A stretch of 64,000 bases of DNA from Streptococcus australis (lineage in GTDB: Bacteria > Bacillota > Bacilli > Lactobacillales > Streptococcaceae). Below the pieces are notes generated by a model. It worked only from the letters and a program-made list of their open reading frames with translations. It had not been told where the DNA came from and did not search any database. How positions within the stretch are numbered: the first letter of the stretch is position 1; every line of letters begins with the position of its first letter. Where the stretch lies: the NCBI RefSeq assembly GCF_015553625.1, contig NZ_JADNGY010000003.1, forward strand, positions 186,001-250,000, given 5' to 3'. Shown here in pieces: positions 9,264 to 18,814 of the stretch. Position numbers and translations under genes: made by a program.

Positions 9264-9302
9264 TTATGGTTTTTCTCTATCTAGATATAGCTATAAACTA
9301 TA

Positions 9303-9815
9303 TCAGTAATGCATCAAGACCTTGTAATCATAGTCTCCGATAGCTTCGCGGCCTTTGAGATCATCGAGCTCGATCAAGAAGGCACAACCTGCAACGATCC
9401 CACCGAGTTTTTCAATCATTTCGATGGTTGCTTTAACTGTACCACCTGTTGCCAAGAGGTCATCGACGATGAGGACGCGTTGACCTGGTTTGATGGCATC
9501 AGCGTGCATAGTCAAGGTATCCACACCGTATTCTTTTTCGTAGTCCGCTGAGATAACTTCACGTGGCAACTTGCCAGGCTTACGAACAGGCGCAAATCCA
9601 ATTCCCAACTCAAAAGCAACAGGACATCCAACGATGAAGCCACGCGCTTCAGGGCCGACGATCATGTCGATTTTCTTATCCGTTGCGTATTGAACGATTT
9701 CACGAATCGCATAACTATAAGCATTGCCATCTGCCATCAAAGGGCTGATATCACGGAAGGTAATCCCTTCTTGTGGATAATTTTCAATGCTTGCAATGTA
9801 ATCTTTTAAATTCAT
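9303..9815 (-). CDS. apt: adenine phosphoribosyltransferase
   Basis: 170 residues, the usual Apt length. It salvages adenine with PRPP to AMP in the cytoplasm. The PRPP-binding motif [13 protein letters not shown] is at 114-126; the hood and substrate-loop region [15 protein letters not shown] is at about 57-71. Extended -10 promoter upstream. Together with the damaged add and the nucleoside phosphorylase at 30.8 kb it makes up the purine-salvage content of the window. Confidence 0.97.
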   Translation of the reverse strand: MNLKDYIASIENYPQEGITFRDISPLMADGNAYSYAIREIVQYATDKKIDMIVGPEARGFIVGCPVAFELGIGFAPVRKPGKLPREVISADYEKEYGVDTLTMHADAIKPGQRVLIVDDLLATGGTVKATIEMIEKLGGIVAGCAFLIELDDLKGREAIGDYDYKVLMHY

Positions 9816-9851
9816 GGTTAACTTTCTTTCATAAAAAATTTTTTACATTCC

Positions 9852-9860
9852 ATTATACCA
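9852..9860 (-). promoter_or_regulatory. apt extended -10 promoter
   Basis: Minus strand TGGTATAAT about 37 bp before the apt start. No clear -35. Confidence 0.65.
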
Positions 9861-9921
9861 TGAATTCTACTAACGTGCATCATTTTTTACTAAATCATTT
9901 TCCCAAACACCTGCAGCAAAA

Positions 9922-9955
9922 GAAAAAATCCCACACCTGAAAAAGATGCGGGATA
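9922..9955 (-). terminator. Terminator after the TipC-like gene
   Basis: Minus strand ATCCCGCATC-loop-GGTGTGGGATTTTTT, ending the recJ/TipC-like transcript before the apt promoter. Confidence 0.85.
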
Positions 9956-9975
9956 ATAAATGTTAGAAGATCCTT

Positions 9976-10569
9976 TTACTGTTCTTCTATCAATTTGTTG
10001 TACTTAATTTTCATATCTCCTAAGTTTTTCAAGGAATAACGCGAGCTTCCATTCTTAAACCAAGTACCAAGGATGTATTGTTCGGCGACCTTCTTGCTTT
10101 GGTTTCGAAGCCAAGTGCGGTCTTTGCCGTAGGTAGAAAGTTTCTTTAGAAAATCACTCCCCTTAACTGTTTGATCATCCGCATAAAGATAGACTTCCCT
10201 TTGGAGAAAAACCTTATTTGTAGAATCATATTCGAAGAACATACGAACATAATCATTTTCGTTTAGCTGATATTTATACCAATAAACCCATTCAGAACTG
10301 TCTCGAAACATCATGACGGATAGCTCTTCTTGACCACCAACGATGTCATCTGAATAGGGATACATTTGAAATCCTTCATCTTCCTTCCAGATGCGATCAC
10401 TTCCGATCGTTTCTGTAAAGGGCCTAAACATGACATAGCGCATCCACCCACCATTTTCAGCGTAGTTAATCTCCTCCATGGGGTTTCTCAAACTCAAGTA
10501 GATCCCCAGCCAATAGAGGGCAAAAAGCAGGAAAGGACTGAGCCAGAGGATTATTTTCTTCTTGTTCAT
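9976..10569 (-). CDS. membrane-anchored protein resembling TipC family immunity proteins
   Basis: 197 residues. One N-terminal hydrophobic segment (about 5-27) follows a KKK stretch, then a soluble domain faces outward. Phrases such as FRPFTETIGSDRIWKEDEGF, WVYWYKYQLNENDYVRMFFEYD, LGTWFKNGSSRYSL and LGDMKIKYNKLIEE fit my memory of the streptococcal TipC family, which protects against TelC LXG toxins exported by type VII secretion. No LXG toxin or Esx gene is nearby, so it would be an orphan immunity gene. Its ATG overlaps the recJ stop by one base (TAATG), so it is translated with recJ. The family call is from pattern memory only. Confidence 0.55.
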   Translation of the reverse strand: MNKKKIILWLSPFLLFALYWLGIYLSLRNPMEEINYAENGGWMRYVMFRPFTETIGSDRIWKEDEGFQMYPYSDDIVGGQEELSVMMFRDSSEWVYWYKYQLNENDYVRMFFEYDSTNKVFLQREVYLYADDQTVKGSDFLKKLSTYGKDRTWLRNQSKKVAEQYILGTWFKNGSSRYSLKNLGDMKIKYNKLIEEQ

Positions 10570-12782
10570 TAAATCGATCCTGTTAAATAATCATAGATTT
10601 CTTGCACAGATCCTAGAGCCATGAGCTCTTGGTCTTTGACCGTCTTCACCAAGTCCTGATAGATGGAACTAGAGGTAATCTCCTTCTTCTCCGCATCCTT
10701 GTTGACAGTCATGATGCCATTTTCAATCTGAACAAAGCCCAATTCTTGGAAAATCTGGATCATTTTGATCAACAAAACCTGTGGAATCTTGAGGTAGTCA
10801 GATAGTTGGCTCAGCTTATGTCGGATATCAAACTCAGGGAACTGATATAGTGTCTTATAGAGTTTGGCATATTGATCCCGGCTACCGTAGCCAGTCAGAT
10901 AATAGGCCTTATCTAGTTGATTCTTAAAATAGACCGCTTGGAAGCTCTGTTCTTGGAAAAGGGCCTTCAAGTCAGCCAGGTCATCCGGTATGCGATCGAT
11001 GACAATGGCGGCTGAATCTACTCTTCCTTCTAATTGACTAAAGAGCGGAATAGCTTGTGGGAGAGGAGCATTCTTTCCTCGGATATTGTAAAGCTGTACT
11101 CCTTCTACACGGACATCCACCACCATCAATTGCAGGGTGGTCTGTCCATTCCATTGATTGATGGCCAAGGATACCACCAACTCCAAATTTTTCGCTTGGG
11201 AGAATTCCAATTCCAAATGGCCCTGGCCAAAAGCCACCACATCAAAACGGGCATCGCCTTTTTGAATCTTCAACTTCAGATGGCTATTACCAGCCCCCAT
11301 AGTCCGGCTAGACTCCACTTGAAAATCACGAATGTAAAAGACTGGCTTCTTATGGTCCATCCCAAAAGGAGCGAGACGGTCGAAACTCTTCAAGGTATCC
11401 AAAGTCAGCTCTTCTAGGTCCAACTCCTCATCCACAAAGAGTGTGGATTTGGCCGTCAGGTCAATCCCTTTTTCTACAATATAGTCAGAAAAAATCTCGG
11501 TCAGACGAGGGAGCTTGTCCACTTCCAGAGTCATACCAGCTGCACCCGCATGGCCCCCAAAGGCGATAAAGAGATCCCGATGGGGAGCTAGGGCTTCAAA
11601 AATATGGACACTTTCGGGACTTCGTGCACTTCCTTTAGCCTTGCCTTGGTCTATGGTGAGGACGATGATGGGCTGATGGATCTCTTCAAGTAGGCGACCA
11701 GCTACAATCCCTAAGACACCAGGATTCCAGCCTTCTTTTGCCAAGATCTGAACAGGAAGACTTGGATCAACCATGGCTTTGGCTTCATCATAGATGGCTT
11801 GGACGATTTCCTTGCGCTCTTCATTCTTGGCTTGAATCATCAGCGCAATTTCCAGCGCTTCTTCGTCGTCAAAACCTGTCAAGAGTTCGACCGCTGGATT
11901 TGGGTCATCCAAGCGACCCAGGGCATTGAGACGAGGAGCAATCTGAAAACCAACTGTTTCTTCATTTACATCTTGAGGGGCGATGGAGGCCAACTTGAGC
12001 ATTTCCTGGAGGCCGATCCGTTGGGTTTGACGAAGGACACCTAGGCCATACTTGACTAGAATGCGGTTTTCATCTGTCAGACTGACCATATCCGCAATGG
12101 TTCCAATGGCTACCAGATCAAGGAAATCTAGGGGCACCTCTTCTAGGAGGGCACAAGCCAACTTAAAGGCAACCCCACAGCCCGCTAGGTGCTTGAAAGG
12201 ATAATCAGCATCTGGATGCTCGGGGTGAATGATGGCATAAGCATCGGGCAAAACTTCTGGCATGGCATGGTGGTCGGTTACAATGACATCTACTCCCATG
12301 CTTTGGGCCAAGTCAATGGCTTCGTGTCCAGCTACTCCATTGTCCACCGTGATGATGAGGGAAATCCCCTGCTGTTCGATAAAGTACTTGTAGACACTGG
12401 CATTGGGACCATAGCCATCCGTAAAGCGGTTAGGCAGATAGACGTCTACTTCTGCCCCCATCTGCTCCAGGGTTTCCTTCATAATAGAAGCGGCCGTCAT
12501 CCCGTCCGCATCATAGTCTCCATAAACTAGGATTTGTTCATAATCTTCTATGGCTTGGCGAATGCGATCCACTGCCTTGTCCATATCGTGAAGCAGGTAG
12601 GGATCATGCAGATCTTCTAGCCGCGGTTCAAGAAAACGATCCAGCGCCTCTTCCGTCTGGATTCCTCGTTCTCCCAGTAACTTGGCTGCGGATGCTTCTA
12701 ATCCTCTCTTCTTTGCTTGCGCCAAAAAAGTATCATCTGAAAAGGGCGTAGCAAACTGCCATTCATATTTTGACGTGATCAT
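10569..12782 (-). CDS. recJ: single-stranded-DNA-specific exonuclease RecJ
   Basis: 737 residues. DHH phosphoesterase core: VYGDYDADGMT at 86-96 and VTDHH around 168-172. The DHHA1 part has GGHAGAAGMTL. An OB-like and a long C-terminal Firmicute-specific extension (about 560-737) follow. It degrades ssDNA 5' to 3' in repair and recombination. Promoter TGTTATAAT (extended -10) lies about 36 bp upstream. The TipC-like gene follows with a 1-bp overlap, an unusual partner for recJ. Confidence 0.95.
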   Translation of the reverse strand: MITSKYEWQFATPFSDDTFLAQAKKRGLEASAAKLLGERGIQTEEALDRFLEPRLEDLHDPYLLHDMDKAVDRIRQAIEDYEQILVYGDYDADGMTAASIMKETLEQMGAEVDVYLPNRFTDGYGPNASVYKYFIEQQGISLIITVDNGVAGHEAIDLAQSMGVDVIVTDHHAMPEVLPDAYAIIHPEHPDADYPFKHLAGCGVAFKLACALLEEVPLDFLDLVAIGTIADMVSLTDENRILVKYGLGVLRQTQRIGLQEMLKLASIAPQDVNEETVGFQIAPRLNALGRLDDPNPAVELLTGFDDEEALEIALMIQAKNEERKEIVQAIYDEAKAMVDPSLPVQILAKEGWNPGVLGIVAGRLLEEIHQPIIVLTIDQGKAKGSARSPESVHIFEALAPHRDLFIAFGGHAGAAGMTLEVDKLPRLTEIFSDYIVEKGIDLTAKSTLFVDEELDLEELTLDTLKSFDRLAPFGMDHKKPVFYIRDFQVESSRTMGAGNSHLKLKIQKGDARFDVVAFGQGHLELEFSQAKNLELVVSLAINQWNGQTTLQLMVVDVRVEGVQLYNIRGKNAPLPQAIPLFSQLEGRVDSAAIVIDRIPDDLADLKALFQEQSFQAVYFKNQLDKAYYLTGYGSRDQYAKLYKTLYQFPEFDIRHKLSQLSDYLKIPQVLLIKMIQIFQELGFVQIENGIMTVNKDAEKKEITSSSIYQDLVKTVKDQELMALGSVQEIYDYLTGSI

Positions 12783-12817
12783 CTGTGTATCTTTTCTCCC
12801 TGTTATCTAGTCTACTT

Positions 12818-12826
12818 ATTATAACA
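12818..12826 (-). promoter_or_regulatory. recJ extended -10 promoter
   Basis: Minus strand TGTTATAAT about 36 bp before the recJ start, followed by a GGGAG ribosome binding site. Confidence 0.65.
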
Positions 12827-12937
12827 TGAATGAATTTATCAGAGGGGATAAAAGCCTATGCTTCCTAAAGAGAGAATAGAAAAAAACGGATGGCGATTAA
12901 ACTCACGGTACCTTTACCATCAAGACTTACTTTTCTA

Positions 12938-12975
12938 GACGAAAGAAAAGACTGGGAATCAACTCCCAGCCTTGC
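12938..12975 (-). terminator. Terminator after the 13.0-kb lipoprotein
   Basis: Minus strand GGCTGGGAGT-TGA-TTCCCAGTCTTTTCTTTC. Confidence 0.7.
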
Positions 12976-13018
12976 TATTTGACTTGTGGTCTATTAGATA
13001 GTCCCTTTTTCATCTTCC

Positions 13019-13801
13019 TTATTCTTGATTCTCTAGTCCGTCCTGTTGATCTTCATAAAAAACAACTTTCCCATCTTTCACTTTGAAGGAGTAACTGAGC
13101 GTGTCTTCCGAATCATCTTTATGATTGGAATAGTAGAAACTATAGGCACCATTCGGTAGTTTGCTCGCATCTAGCTTTTTAGCTGCTTCTTCTAGGTCTT
13201 GCTCCTTAACGGACACGGCATCATCTACATAAATGGTCATACGGATTAACTCTTGATCGATCAAGGTTTGAAAAGGAATTTGATAGTAGCCGGCAAAGTC
13301 TTTTTTCCCTTCTTTGAGATTTTGACTTGCAATGCTATCCAGGATTTCCTCTTTTTCTTCCTGATAAAAGTTACTTAAAAAGATAGAGAATTCAATTGGA
13401 AGGCCTAGAGATTGCTTCTTTATTTCCTTTTCTAGTTTTTCCTCGATATTTTTTATGGATTTCTGCTCTAAAAACACTTTCTTATAGTCTGGAAGAAAAA
13501 TAATAGATGAACTTGACCAGTCATCATGAAAAGTTGTTTCATTTTCCAATCGTACCGTTTGATCATCGTAGGTTTTCTCAGAGTAGGTGTAGCTTACATG
13601 ATAAGTTGGGAATTCTAGGGCAGTCCAAGATAACTTGGTGATGGTTACTTTTCCATGAAGACCAGCTTGAGCAAGCTCACTGCTAACAACTTCTTTAGCC
13701 TTTTTGTAATCACTCGATGTCATGATCTTACAACTGGTTAGAACCATCGTTAAGAATAAAATGGGAACTAGGAGTAAAAGGGAATAACCTTTGTTTTTCA
13801 T
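13019..13801 (-). CDS. putative lipoprotein of unknown function
   Basis: 260 residues. Lipoprotein signal peptide with lipobox LTSC, lipidated Cys24. The mature part has a charged, alternating beta-rich pattern and no domain I recognise. It contains a VSYTYSEKTYDDQTVRLENE stretch, Lys/Glu-rich helices (about 110-150) and a KDDSEDTLSYSFKVKDGKVVFYED C-terminus (two segments). It should be on the outer face of the membrane. It lies alone between structured repeat copy B and recJ, with its own terminator. Ribosome binding site GGAGG. It could be a streptococcus-specific surface lipoprotein; no function is claimed. Confidence 0.8.
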   Translation of the reverse strand: MKNKGYSLLLLVPILFLTMVLTSCKIMTSSDYKKAKEVVSSELAQAGLHGKVTITKLSWTALEFPTYHVSYTYSEKTYDDQTVRLENETTFHDDWSSSSIIFLPDYKKVFLEQKSIKNIEEKLEKEIKKQSLGLPIEFSIFLSNFYQEEKEEILDSIASQNLKEGKKDFAGYYQIPFQTLIDQELIRMTIYVDDAVSVKEQDLEEAAKKLDASKLPNGAYSFYYSNHKDDSEDTLSYSFKVKDGKVVFYEDQQDGLENQE

Positions 13802-13953
13802 AGGTCTACCTCCAAAAATAGAAAACTTCCAAAAGTTAGATAGAGGACTATATAGGATGAAAGATTCTCACAAGTTGAATTACTCATCAACGTATTCATT
13901 TATCTAGCTCTATTCTACCATTATTTACAAGGAATGTCAGGAAAAACAAGAAA

Positions 13954-14132
13954 AGAGGCTGGGACAAAAGTCCTAGCCTCTTAATTGTTTTTGGATTGTC
14001 GAGCAAGACGCAGTGGTTGAGTGGGCTCTACTACGCTGGTTTCATCAGCTTTTACAGCCCTACTCAACTGTGCGGAGGTGGGACGACGAAATCGAATTCT
14101 AACGAATTACCGATTTCTGTCCCACTCTCTCT
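13954..14132. repeat. Structured intergenic repeat, copy B
   Basis: Three-hairpin repeat. Hairpin 1 is GAGGCTGGGAC-AAAA-GTCCTAGCCTC. Hairpin 2 has the GTTGAGTGGGCT/AGCCCTACTCAAC stem. Hairpin 3 has GTGGGAC...GAAATCG/CGATTTC...GTCCCAC. The hairpin-3 end is 3 bp from the stop codon of the GNAT gene. Confidence 0.9.
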
Positions 14133-14135
14133 CCG

Positions 14136-14540
14136 TCAATTATTATAAATCATCCCTGTACAGGCTTGCTCTGAAAGTTCAACAAAGCCCAGGGATTGGT
14201 AAAAGGCAAGATTCTTCTCGCTCCGTTCAGTGGCGAGGAGTCGTTGATAGACATTGGGGAAGGTCGCTAAAGCCTCTTCTAAAAGTTTCCTTCCGATACC
14301 TTGGCGCTGGTGATCTGGTCGTACCAGGAGGTCCTGCACAAAAATGACAGAGTGGCCATCACCTACCAAGCGAATGTAGGCGACGAGCTCTTTCTCATCA
14401 TAGACTCCCAACTGCCAGAGACTGGCTTTAACAGCTTCTTCTAGCATAGCTGGGTTGTTGGTATAATTGGTCCAACCGACCGAGCTGTAGAGTGCGAGTA
14501 AGTCTGCCATGACTGGAATCTCTTGTTTGTACTCTAACAT
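14136..14540 (-). CDS. GNAT family N-acetyltransferase
   Basis: 134 residues with the GNAT acetyl-CoA loop LVRPDHQRQGIGRKLLEEAL (about 71-90) and the LAFYQSLGFVEL motif typical of small acetyltransferases. The substrate is not predictable. It starts one base after the upstream methyltransferase stop, so it is probably co-translated with it. The stop is followed within 3 bp by structured repeat copy B. Confidence 0.88.
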   Translation of the reverse strand: MLEYKQEIPVMADLLALYSSVGWTNYTNNPAMLEEAVKASLWQLGVYDEKELVAYIRLVGDGHSVIFVQDLLVRPDHQRQGIGRKLLEEALATFPNVYQRLLATERSEKNLAFYQSLGFVELSEQACTGMIYNN

Positions 14541-14541
14541 C

Positions 14542-15252
14542 TTAACTCCTTTTTAACCTATAGTGCTGGAAGAAGGCGATATCCCGGTAAGGGGACTTCT
14601 GGCAAACAGCCAGCTCCATCTTAAGCATAGACTCTCGCCAGCCTTCTTGGCCCTTGAAGCGATTGTCCTGCAAGGCATAAAAGACACGAATCCCTTGGTA
14701 GTCCTGGACTTCGAGGAATAGGTCTTCTACTGCTGCACCGAGATCATAGGCTTGAGCCAAGCCCATAGAGTGGGTTTCCAGATCATGACCAGCTAAGAGA
14801 TCAAGCGCCTTCTGAGTATCATTTTCAAAGATGACGGTCTGTAGGACGCGACCAACCTCATTGTGCTTGACAATGGAGAGCAGGCCTCCTGGTTTTAAGA
14901 GCCGGGTGAATGCCTTGAGGACTGCCTCGCGATTCCCTACATACTCCAGGACATTGTGGCAGAGGATGACATCAAAGCTGGCATCTTCAAGACTTGCTAA
15001 CTGATCCAGACTTCCAACGACTTGCTGGTAGGGATGGTCCTGGACCCGAAAGGCCACCATTTCCTCATTGGGCTCCACAGCAAGTACTTCATTGTCTTGC
15101 GCTAGGTGATTGGCTACAAGGCCAAAACCACTGCCAAAATCAAGGACTCGCTTGCCTTTGATGTCTTTTAATTGTGCAAAAAGGATATCATAATAGATCT
15201 GTCCCCAAGGTTGCTGGAGGTTTTCTAAATAGGCTTGGATATTTGCTGCCAT
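14542..15252 (-). CDS. class I SAM-dependent methyltransferase
   Basis: 236 residues. Motif I is VLDFGSGFGLVANHLA (about 36-51), the acidic motif II is VLAVEPNEEM, and motif IV is FDVILCHNVLEYV. The pattern fits the methyltransferase-11/UbiE-like group; the substrate is unknown. It lies between an SDR gene (10 bp gap) and a GNAT gene (1 bp gap) and is probably in the same transcript. Confidence 0.87.
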   Translation of the reverse strand: MAANIQAYLENLQQPWGQIYYDILFAQLKDIKGKRVLDFGSGFGLVANHLAQDNEVLAVEPNEEMVAFRVQDHPYQQVVGSLDQLASLEDASFDVILCHNVLEYVGNREAVLKAFTRLLKPGGLLSIVKHNEVGRVLQTVIFENDTQKALDLLAGHDLETHSMGLAQAYDLGAAVEDLFLEVQDYQGIRVFYALQDNRFKGQEGWRESMLKMELAVCQKSPYRDIAFFQHYRLKRS

Positions 15253-15262
15253 CTGGCTCCTC

Positions 15263-16018
15263 CTATTTGTAATTGAACATCTTGCTGGCTAGCTTGTCCG
15301 AGATACGAGGGAAAAGGGTATAGAGCTTGTGGGTCAGGTTCAAGAGCCAAGGCAAATTGAGCTCGCGTTTTAGTTTTCCAAAGTTTTTCACAATCTTCTT
15401 AGCCACGAAGTCTGGTTCCAAAATATAACGGTCTACAGCCTTGACATAGCTTCCATCGGGGTCTGCCTGGTCAAAGAAAGTGGTCCGAATAGGGCCTGGA
15501 TTGACCGTCGTCACATGGACACCAAAGGTCATCAGTTCTAACCGCAGGGCATTAGAGAAGCCAATGGCTGCAAACTTGGTCGCTGAATAAAGGCTGGATT
15601 TGGCAGTTGCAACTAACCCCGCCATACTGACGATATTGACGATGTGCCCCTTGCATGTTGCCTTCATGCGGGCACCAATCAAGCGCGAAAGTTGCATGAG
15701 GGCAAAGGTATTGACCTCAAACATCTCTCGCACCTGCTGATCAGAAATGCTATCAAAGGCCTCAAAGATCCCATAGCCTGCATTGTTGACTAAGACATCG
15801 ATCTGTCCATAGCGCTGATAGAGCTCTTCTACCATATCTTGGACAGCTGATGAATCGGTGATATCAAGCCCGATGCATTCAGCCTGAGGATGGTCAGCAT
15901 AGAGTTGTTCCAGTTTCTCTTGATTTCTCCCTAGGAGAATGAGCCGGTCCTCAGGAAGGAGTTTGACCATTTCCTGAGCCAGGCCTCCACTCGCTCCTGT
16001 GATGATGATAGTTCGCAT
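15263..16018 (-). CDS. short-chain dehydrogenase/reductase (SDR)
   Basis: 251 residues from ATG 16018; the frame is open further upstream only because it overlaps rnz. Cofactor loop TGASGGLA (7-14), NNAG (78-81) and the catalytic Ser131 with YSATK (144-148) are all present, so it should be an active classical SDR. The C-terminus is hydrophobic/basic and may touch the membrane. Substrate unknown. Its ribosome binding site (GGAG) lies inside the end of rnz, 1 bp before it. The rnz-SDR order recurs in streptococci. Confidence 0.9.
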   Translation of the reverse strand: MRTIIITGASGGLAQEMVKLLPEDRLILLGRNQEKLEQLYADHPQAECIGLDITDSSAVQDMVEELYQRYGQIDVLVNNAGYGIFEAFDSISDQQVREMFEVNTFALMQLSRLIGARMKATCKGHIVNIVSMAGLVATAKSSLYSATKFAAIGFSNALRLELMTFGVHVTTVNPGPIRTTFFDQADPDGSYVKAVDRYILEPDFVAKKIVKNFGKLKRELNLPWLLNLTHKLYTLFPRISDKLASKMFNYK

Positions 16019-16019
16019 C

Positions 16020-16949
16020 TTAGATCTCCACTTCTTCCAAGTCCTTGACCACATGGACCTTCTCAAACACAGTCGCAGCATCCTTGCGCAATTGACTGAC
16101 GTCCTTGGAGAGGAAGCGGGCACTGATATGGTTGAGTAGAAGGCGTTTGGCTCCTGCTTCACGCGCCACTTCTGCCGCCTGCATATTGGTCGAGTGGCCA
16201 TGCTTACGAGCAATCTTTTCATCGCCCTTGCCATAGGTAGACTCATGCACTAGGACATCTGCATTGACGGCAAGTCTGACGCTGGCATTGGTCTTGCGGG
16301 TATCGCCCAAGATGGTGATGATCTTACCAGGTCGAGGGGCTGAGATATAGTCCGCAGCAATGATCTTGGTACCATCTTCCAGGGTAACATCCTGCCCATT
16401 TTTGACCTGGCCAAAAAGTGGTCCAAATGGAACACCCGCTGCCTTGAGTTTGTCTGCGTCGAGGGTCCCTTCCAAATCCTTCTGCATGACCCGGTAGCCG
16501 ACACAGAAAATGGTGTGGTCCAAGGCCTCGGCATAGACCGTGAACTTATCGGTCTCCATGATTTTCCCAAGAGAACCTTCATCGAACTCATGAAAATGAA
16601 TCTTGTAAGGCAGGCGTGAACCGGAAACTCGAAGGCTGGTCAAGACAAAGGATTTGATCCCAACCGGTCCATAAATCTCTAGATCCGTCTGCTCTTCATT
16701 GGCCTGAAAGGCGCGACTAGAGAGGAAACCTGGCAAACCAAAGATATGGTCCCCGTGTAAGTGGGTGATAAAAATCTTGCTGACCTTTCGAGGACGAATG
16801 CTGGTTTCTAAGATTTGGTTTTGTGTCCCTTCTCCACAGTCAAAGAGCCAAACTTCATTAATTTCATCCAAAAGTTTGAGGGCTAGACTTGAGACATTAC
16901 GAGATTTGGACGGCTGTCCCGCACCCGTTCCTAAAAATTGAATTTCCAT
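16020..16949 (-). CDS. rnz: ribonuclease Z
   Basis: 309 residues, the short RNase Z form, maturing tRNA 3' ends. Metallo-beta-lactamase motif HLHGDH is at 63-68. [16 protein letters not shown] and the [12 protein letters not shown] motif carry the remaining metal ligands. Starts 10 bp after the upstream unknown gene. Confidence 0.96.
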   Translation of the reverse strand: MEIQFLGTGAGQPSKSRNVSSLALKLLDEINEVWLFDCGEGTQNQILETSIRPRKVSKIFITHLHGDHIFGLPGFLSSRAFQANEEQTDLEIYGPVGIKSFVLTSLRVSGSRLPYKIHFHEFDEGSLGKIMETDKFTVYAEALDHTIFCVGYRVMQKDLEGTLDADKLKAAGVPFGPLFGQVKNGQDVTLEDGTKIIAADYISAPRPGKIITILGDTRKTNASVRLAVNADVLVHESTYGKGDEKIARKHGHSTNMQAAEVAREAGAKRLLLNHISARFLSKDVSQLRKDAATVFEKVHVVKDLEEVEI

Positions 16950-16959
16950 TGTATTCTTT

Positions 16960-17577
16960 CTAACTAATATAGATCATAGCAGTCCGATTTTTTGAACGAA
17001 CGGCGATTTTTCCTGGGTAGGCCCTAGCCAATTGAGCTAATTCGTCCTGGTTGTAGCCAGTCAAGCGGATGCTGCCATCTGCCAGCTCTTCAAATTGAGA
17101 CAAAGCTGACAATTCCTTGGTCTCCACCACCTCTTGATCCGTAACACGGCGCATCAAGATCAAGCCTTCCTCTTCATAGACCAGGTAGTGAGGAAAGATC
17201 TGCGCAATCTCAAACAAGAGGTCCATGCTGATAGCTTCTGCTTGCTGGGCAAAGACTTGAGCCAATCCTTTCTCTCGGTAGCAAAATCCATAGGCCTTGC
17301 CAGACAGATTAAGACGGACAAAGGGTTTGTCCTCCTCAAAGCTGGGACTGATCTGATAGAGATCAAAGGCCTCAGTGACTTGTTCATAATAGTCTGTTGC
17401 AGCTTCTGGGCTCTTCTTTTGGTAAAGCTCAGCAAAATAGGCATTGATGACACTGGGCGGTGGCGTGATAAACTGGAGCTTTTGCTCTTCTGTCAATCCC
17501 GCTAAGACCCGCTCCAAATAGACCTTGTCTAGACTGGTATAGCCTCCATAGCTGAGAGCGATATTAAGATAATCCAT
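16960..17577 (-). CDS. conserved streptococcal protein of unknown function
   Basis: 205 residues, acidic, cytoplasmic (no signal peptide or membrane segment). It lies between hflX and rnz, a position where streptococci commonly carry a hypothetical protein. I recall such proteins being labelled as a cystathionine beta-lyase fragment in old annotations, but no PLP-lysine motif is visible. Only loose features are seen, such as [20 protein letters not shown] and [19 protein letters not shown]. The start overlaps the end of hflX by 14 bp, with GAGGAG upstream. Confidence 0.8.
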   Translation of the reverse strand: MDYLNIALSYGGYTSLDKVYLERVLAGLTEEQKLQFITPPPSVINAYFAELYQKKSPEAATDYYEQVTEAFDLYQISPSFEEDKPFVRLNLSGKAYGFCYREKGLAQVFAQQAEAISMDLLFEIAQIFPHYLVYEEEGLILMRRVTDQEVVETKELSALSQFEELADGSIRLTGYNQDELAQLARAYPGKIAVRSKNRTAMIYIS

Positions 17578-18814
17578 GATGATAAAACTCCTCTAGTCTC
17601 CATGCATTTTTAGGGGCGATGTAGCCTGTTATGACCTCACCAGTTTCCTCATAGGAACGCTCAGCCAATATGGCAATGGTCTCCAATTCATGGATGCGGT
17701 AGGCTTGATCAAAAGGAACCTGAATCGTAAAGGGATGGAAGAGCTCCTGCATCTTTTCAAGTAGAATGTCCTGCAGTTTAGTCCGACTATCGGGATCCTT
17801 GGCCGAAACCAGGCGATAAGGTGTCTGAGTCGGAGTAAAGTCCGCGACTTTATCAGCCTTATTGTAGAGAGTCAAGCGTGGAATCTCCAGCATCTCCAAA
17901 TCCTTCATAATCTGAAGAACCGTCTTCTCATGCTCTTCATGGTTGGGATCAGAGGCATCGATGACATGGACCAAGAGATCCACATTCTTGCTTTCTTCCA
18001 GGGTCGACTTAAAACTGGTCACCAACTCTGTCGGCAAGTCCTGAATAAAACCAACTGTATCTGTCAGAGTTACTTGTAGATTGCCTGTTAGATGGATGCT
18101 CTTGGTGGTGGCATCCAAGGTCGCAAAGAGTTCATCTGCCTCGTATTGGGTCTTACTGGTCAAGGCATTCATAATGGTTGATTTGCCGGCATTGGTATAG
18201 CCAATCAAGCCAATCTTAAAGATGGGGGATTCTAGGCGTTTTTCCCGGACCACTTCACGGTTCTTTTCGACCACCTTGAGTTGACGCTCGATATCGGTGA
18301 TTTGATTGCGGACACTCCGGCGGTTTAACTCCAGCTGACTTTCCCCTGGGCCACGGGAACCAATCCCTCCAGCCTGTCGGCTGAGCATAATCCCTTGACC
18401 CACAAGACGAGGCAAAAGGTACTTGAGTTGGGCCAGATGAACCTGGAGTTTGCCTTCATGGCTCCGAGCCCGCATGGCAAATATATCCAAGATGAGTTGC
18501 ATCCGGTCGATAACCTTTACACCCAAAATTTCTTCTAAATTCACATTTTGTCGTGGGGTCAAACGGTTGTTAACGACAACTGTCGAAACCTCATCAGCAT
18601 CAACCATTTGAGCAATTTCTTCTAGCTTTCCGGAGCCAACGAAGGTCTTACTGTCGTACTTCTCTCTCTTCTGAGTGTAGACACCGACTACTTCAGCTCC
18701 GGCTGTCTTGGCTAGACTGGCCAACTCCTCCATGGACATGTCAAAGTTTTCCATGTCTTGGAGTTCGACCCCGACAATGAGGACCCGCTCCTGTTTTTTC
18801 TCAGTTTCTATCAT
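17564..18814 (-). CDS. hflX: ribosome-associated GTPase HflX
   Basis: 416 residues. The N-terminal HflX domain ([18 protein letters not shown], about 150-168) is followed by a Ras-like G domain: P-loop GYTNAGKST (about 204-212), [10 protein letters not shown], and NKAD. It splits or rescues stalled ribosomes, especially under heat stress. Start overlaps miaA by 14 bp, giving a miaA-hflX pair. Confidence 0.95.
   Translation of the reverse strand: MIETEKKQERVLIVGVELQDMENFDMSMEELASLAKTAGAEVVGVYTQKREKYDSKTFVGSGKLEEIAQMVDADEVSTVVVNNRLTPRQNVNLEEILGVKVIDRMQLILDIFAMRARSHEGKLQVHLAQLKYLLPRLVGQGIMLSRQAGGIGSRGPGESQLELNRRSVRNQITDIERQLKVVEKNREVVREKRLESPIFKIGLIGYTNAGKSTIMNALTSKTQYEADELFATLDATTKSIHLTGNLQVTLTDTVGFIQDLPTELVTSFKSTLEESKNVDLLVHVIDASDPNHEEHEKTVLQIMKDLEMLEIPRLTLYNKADKVADFTPTQTPYRLVSAKDPDSRTKLQDILLEKMQELFHPFTIQVPFDQAYRIHELETIAILAERSYEETGEVITGYIAPKNAWRLEEFYHHGLS

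Noticed and set aside
9202..9302. possible SAM riboswitch or T-box before metA
   Set aside because: Only about 100 bp, with the promoter 34 bp from the start; no room and no conserved motifs.
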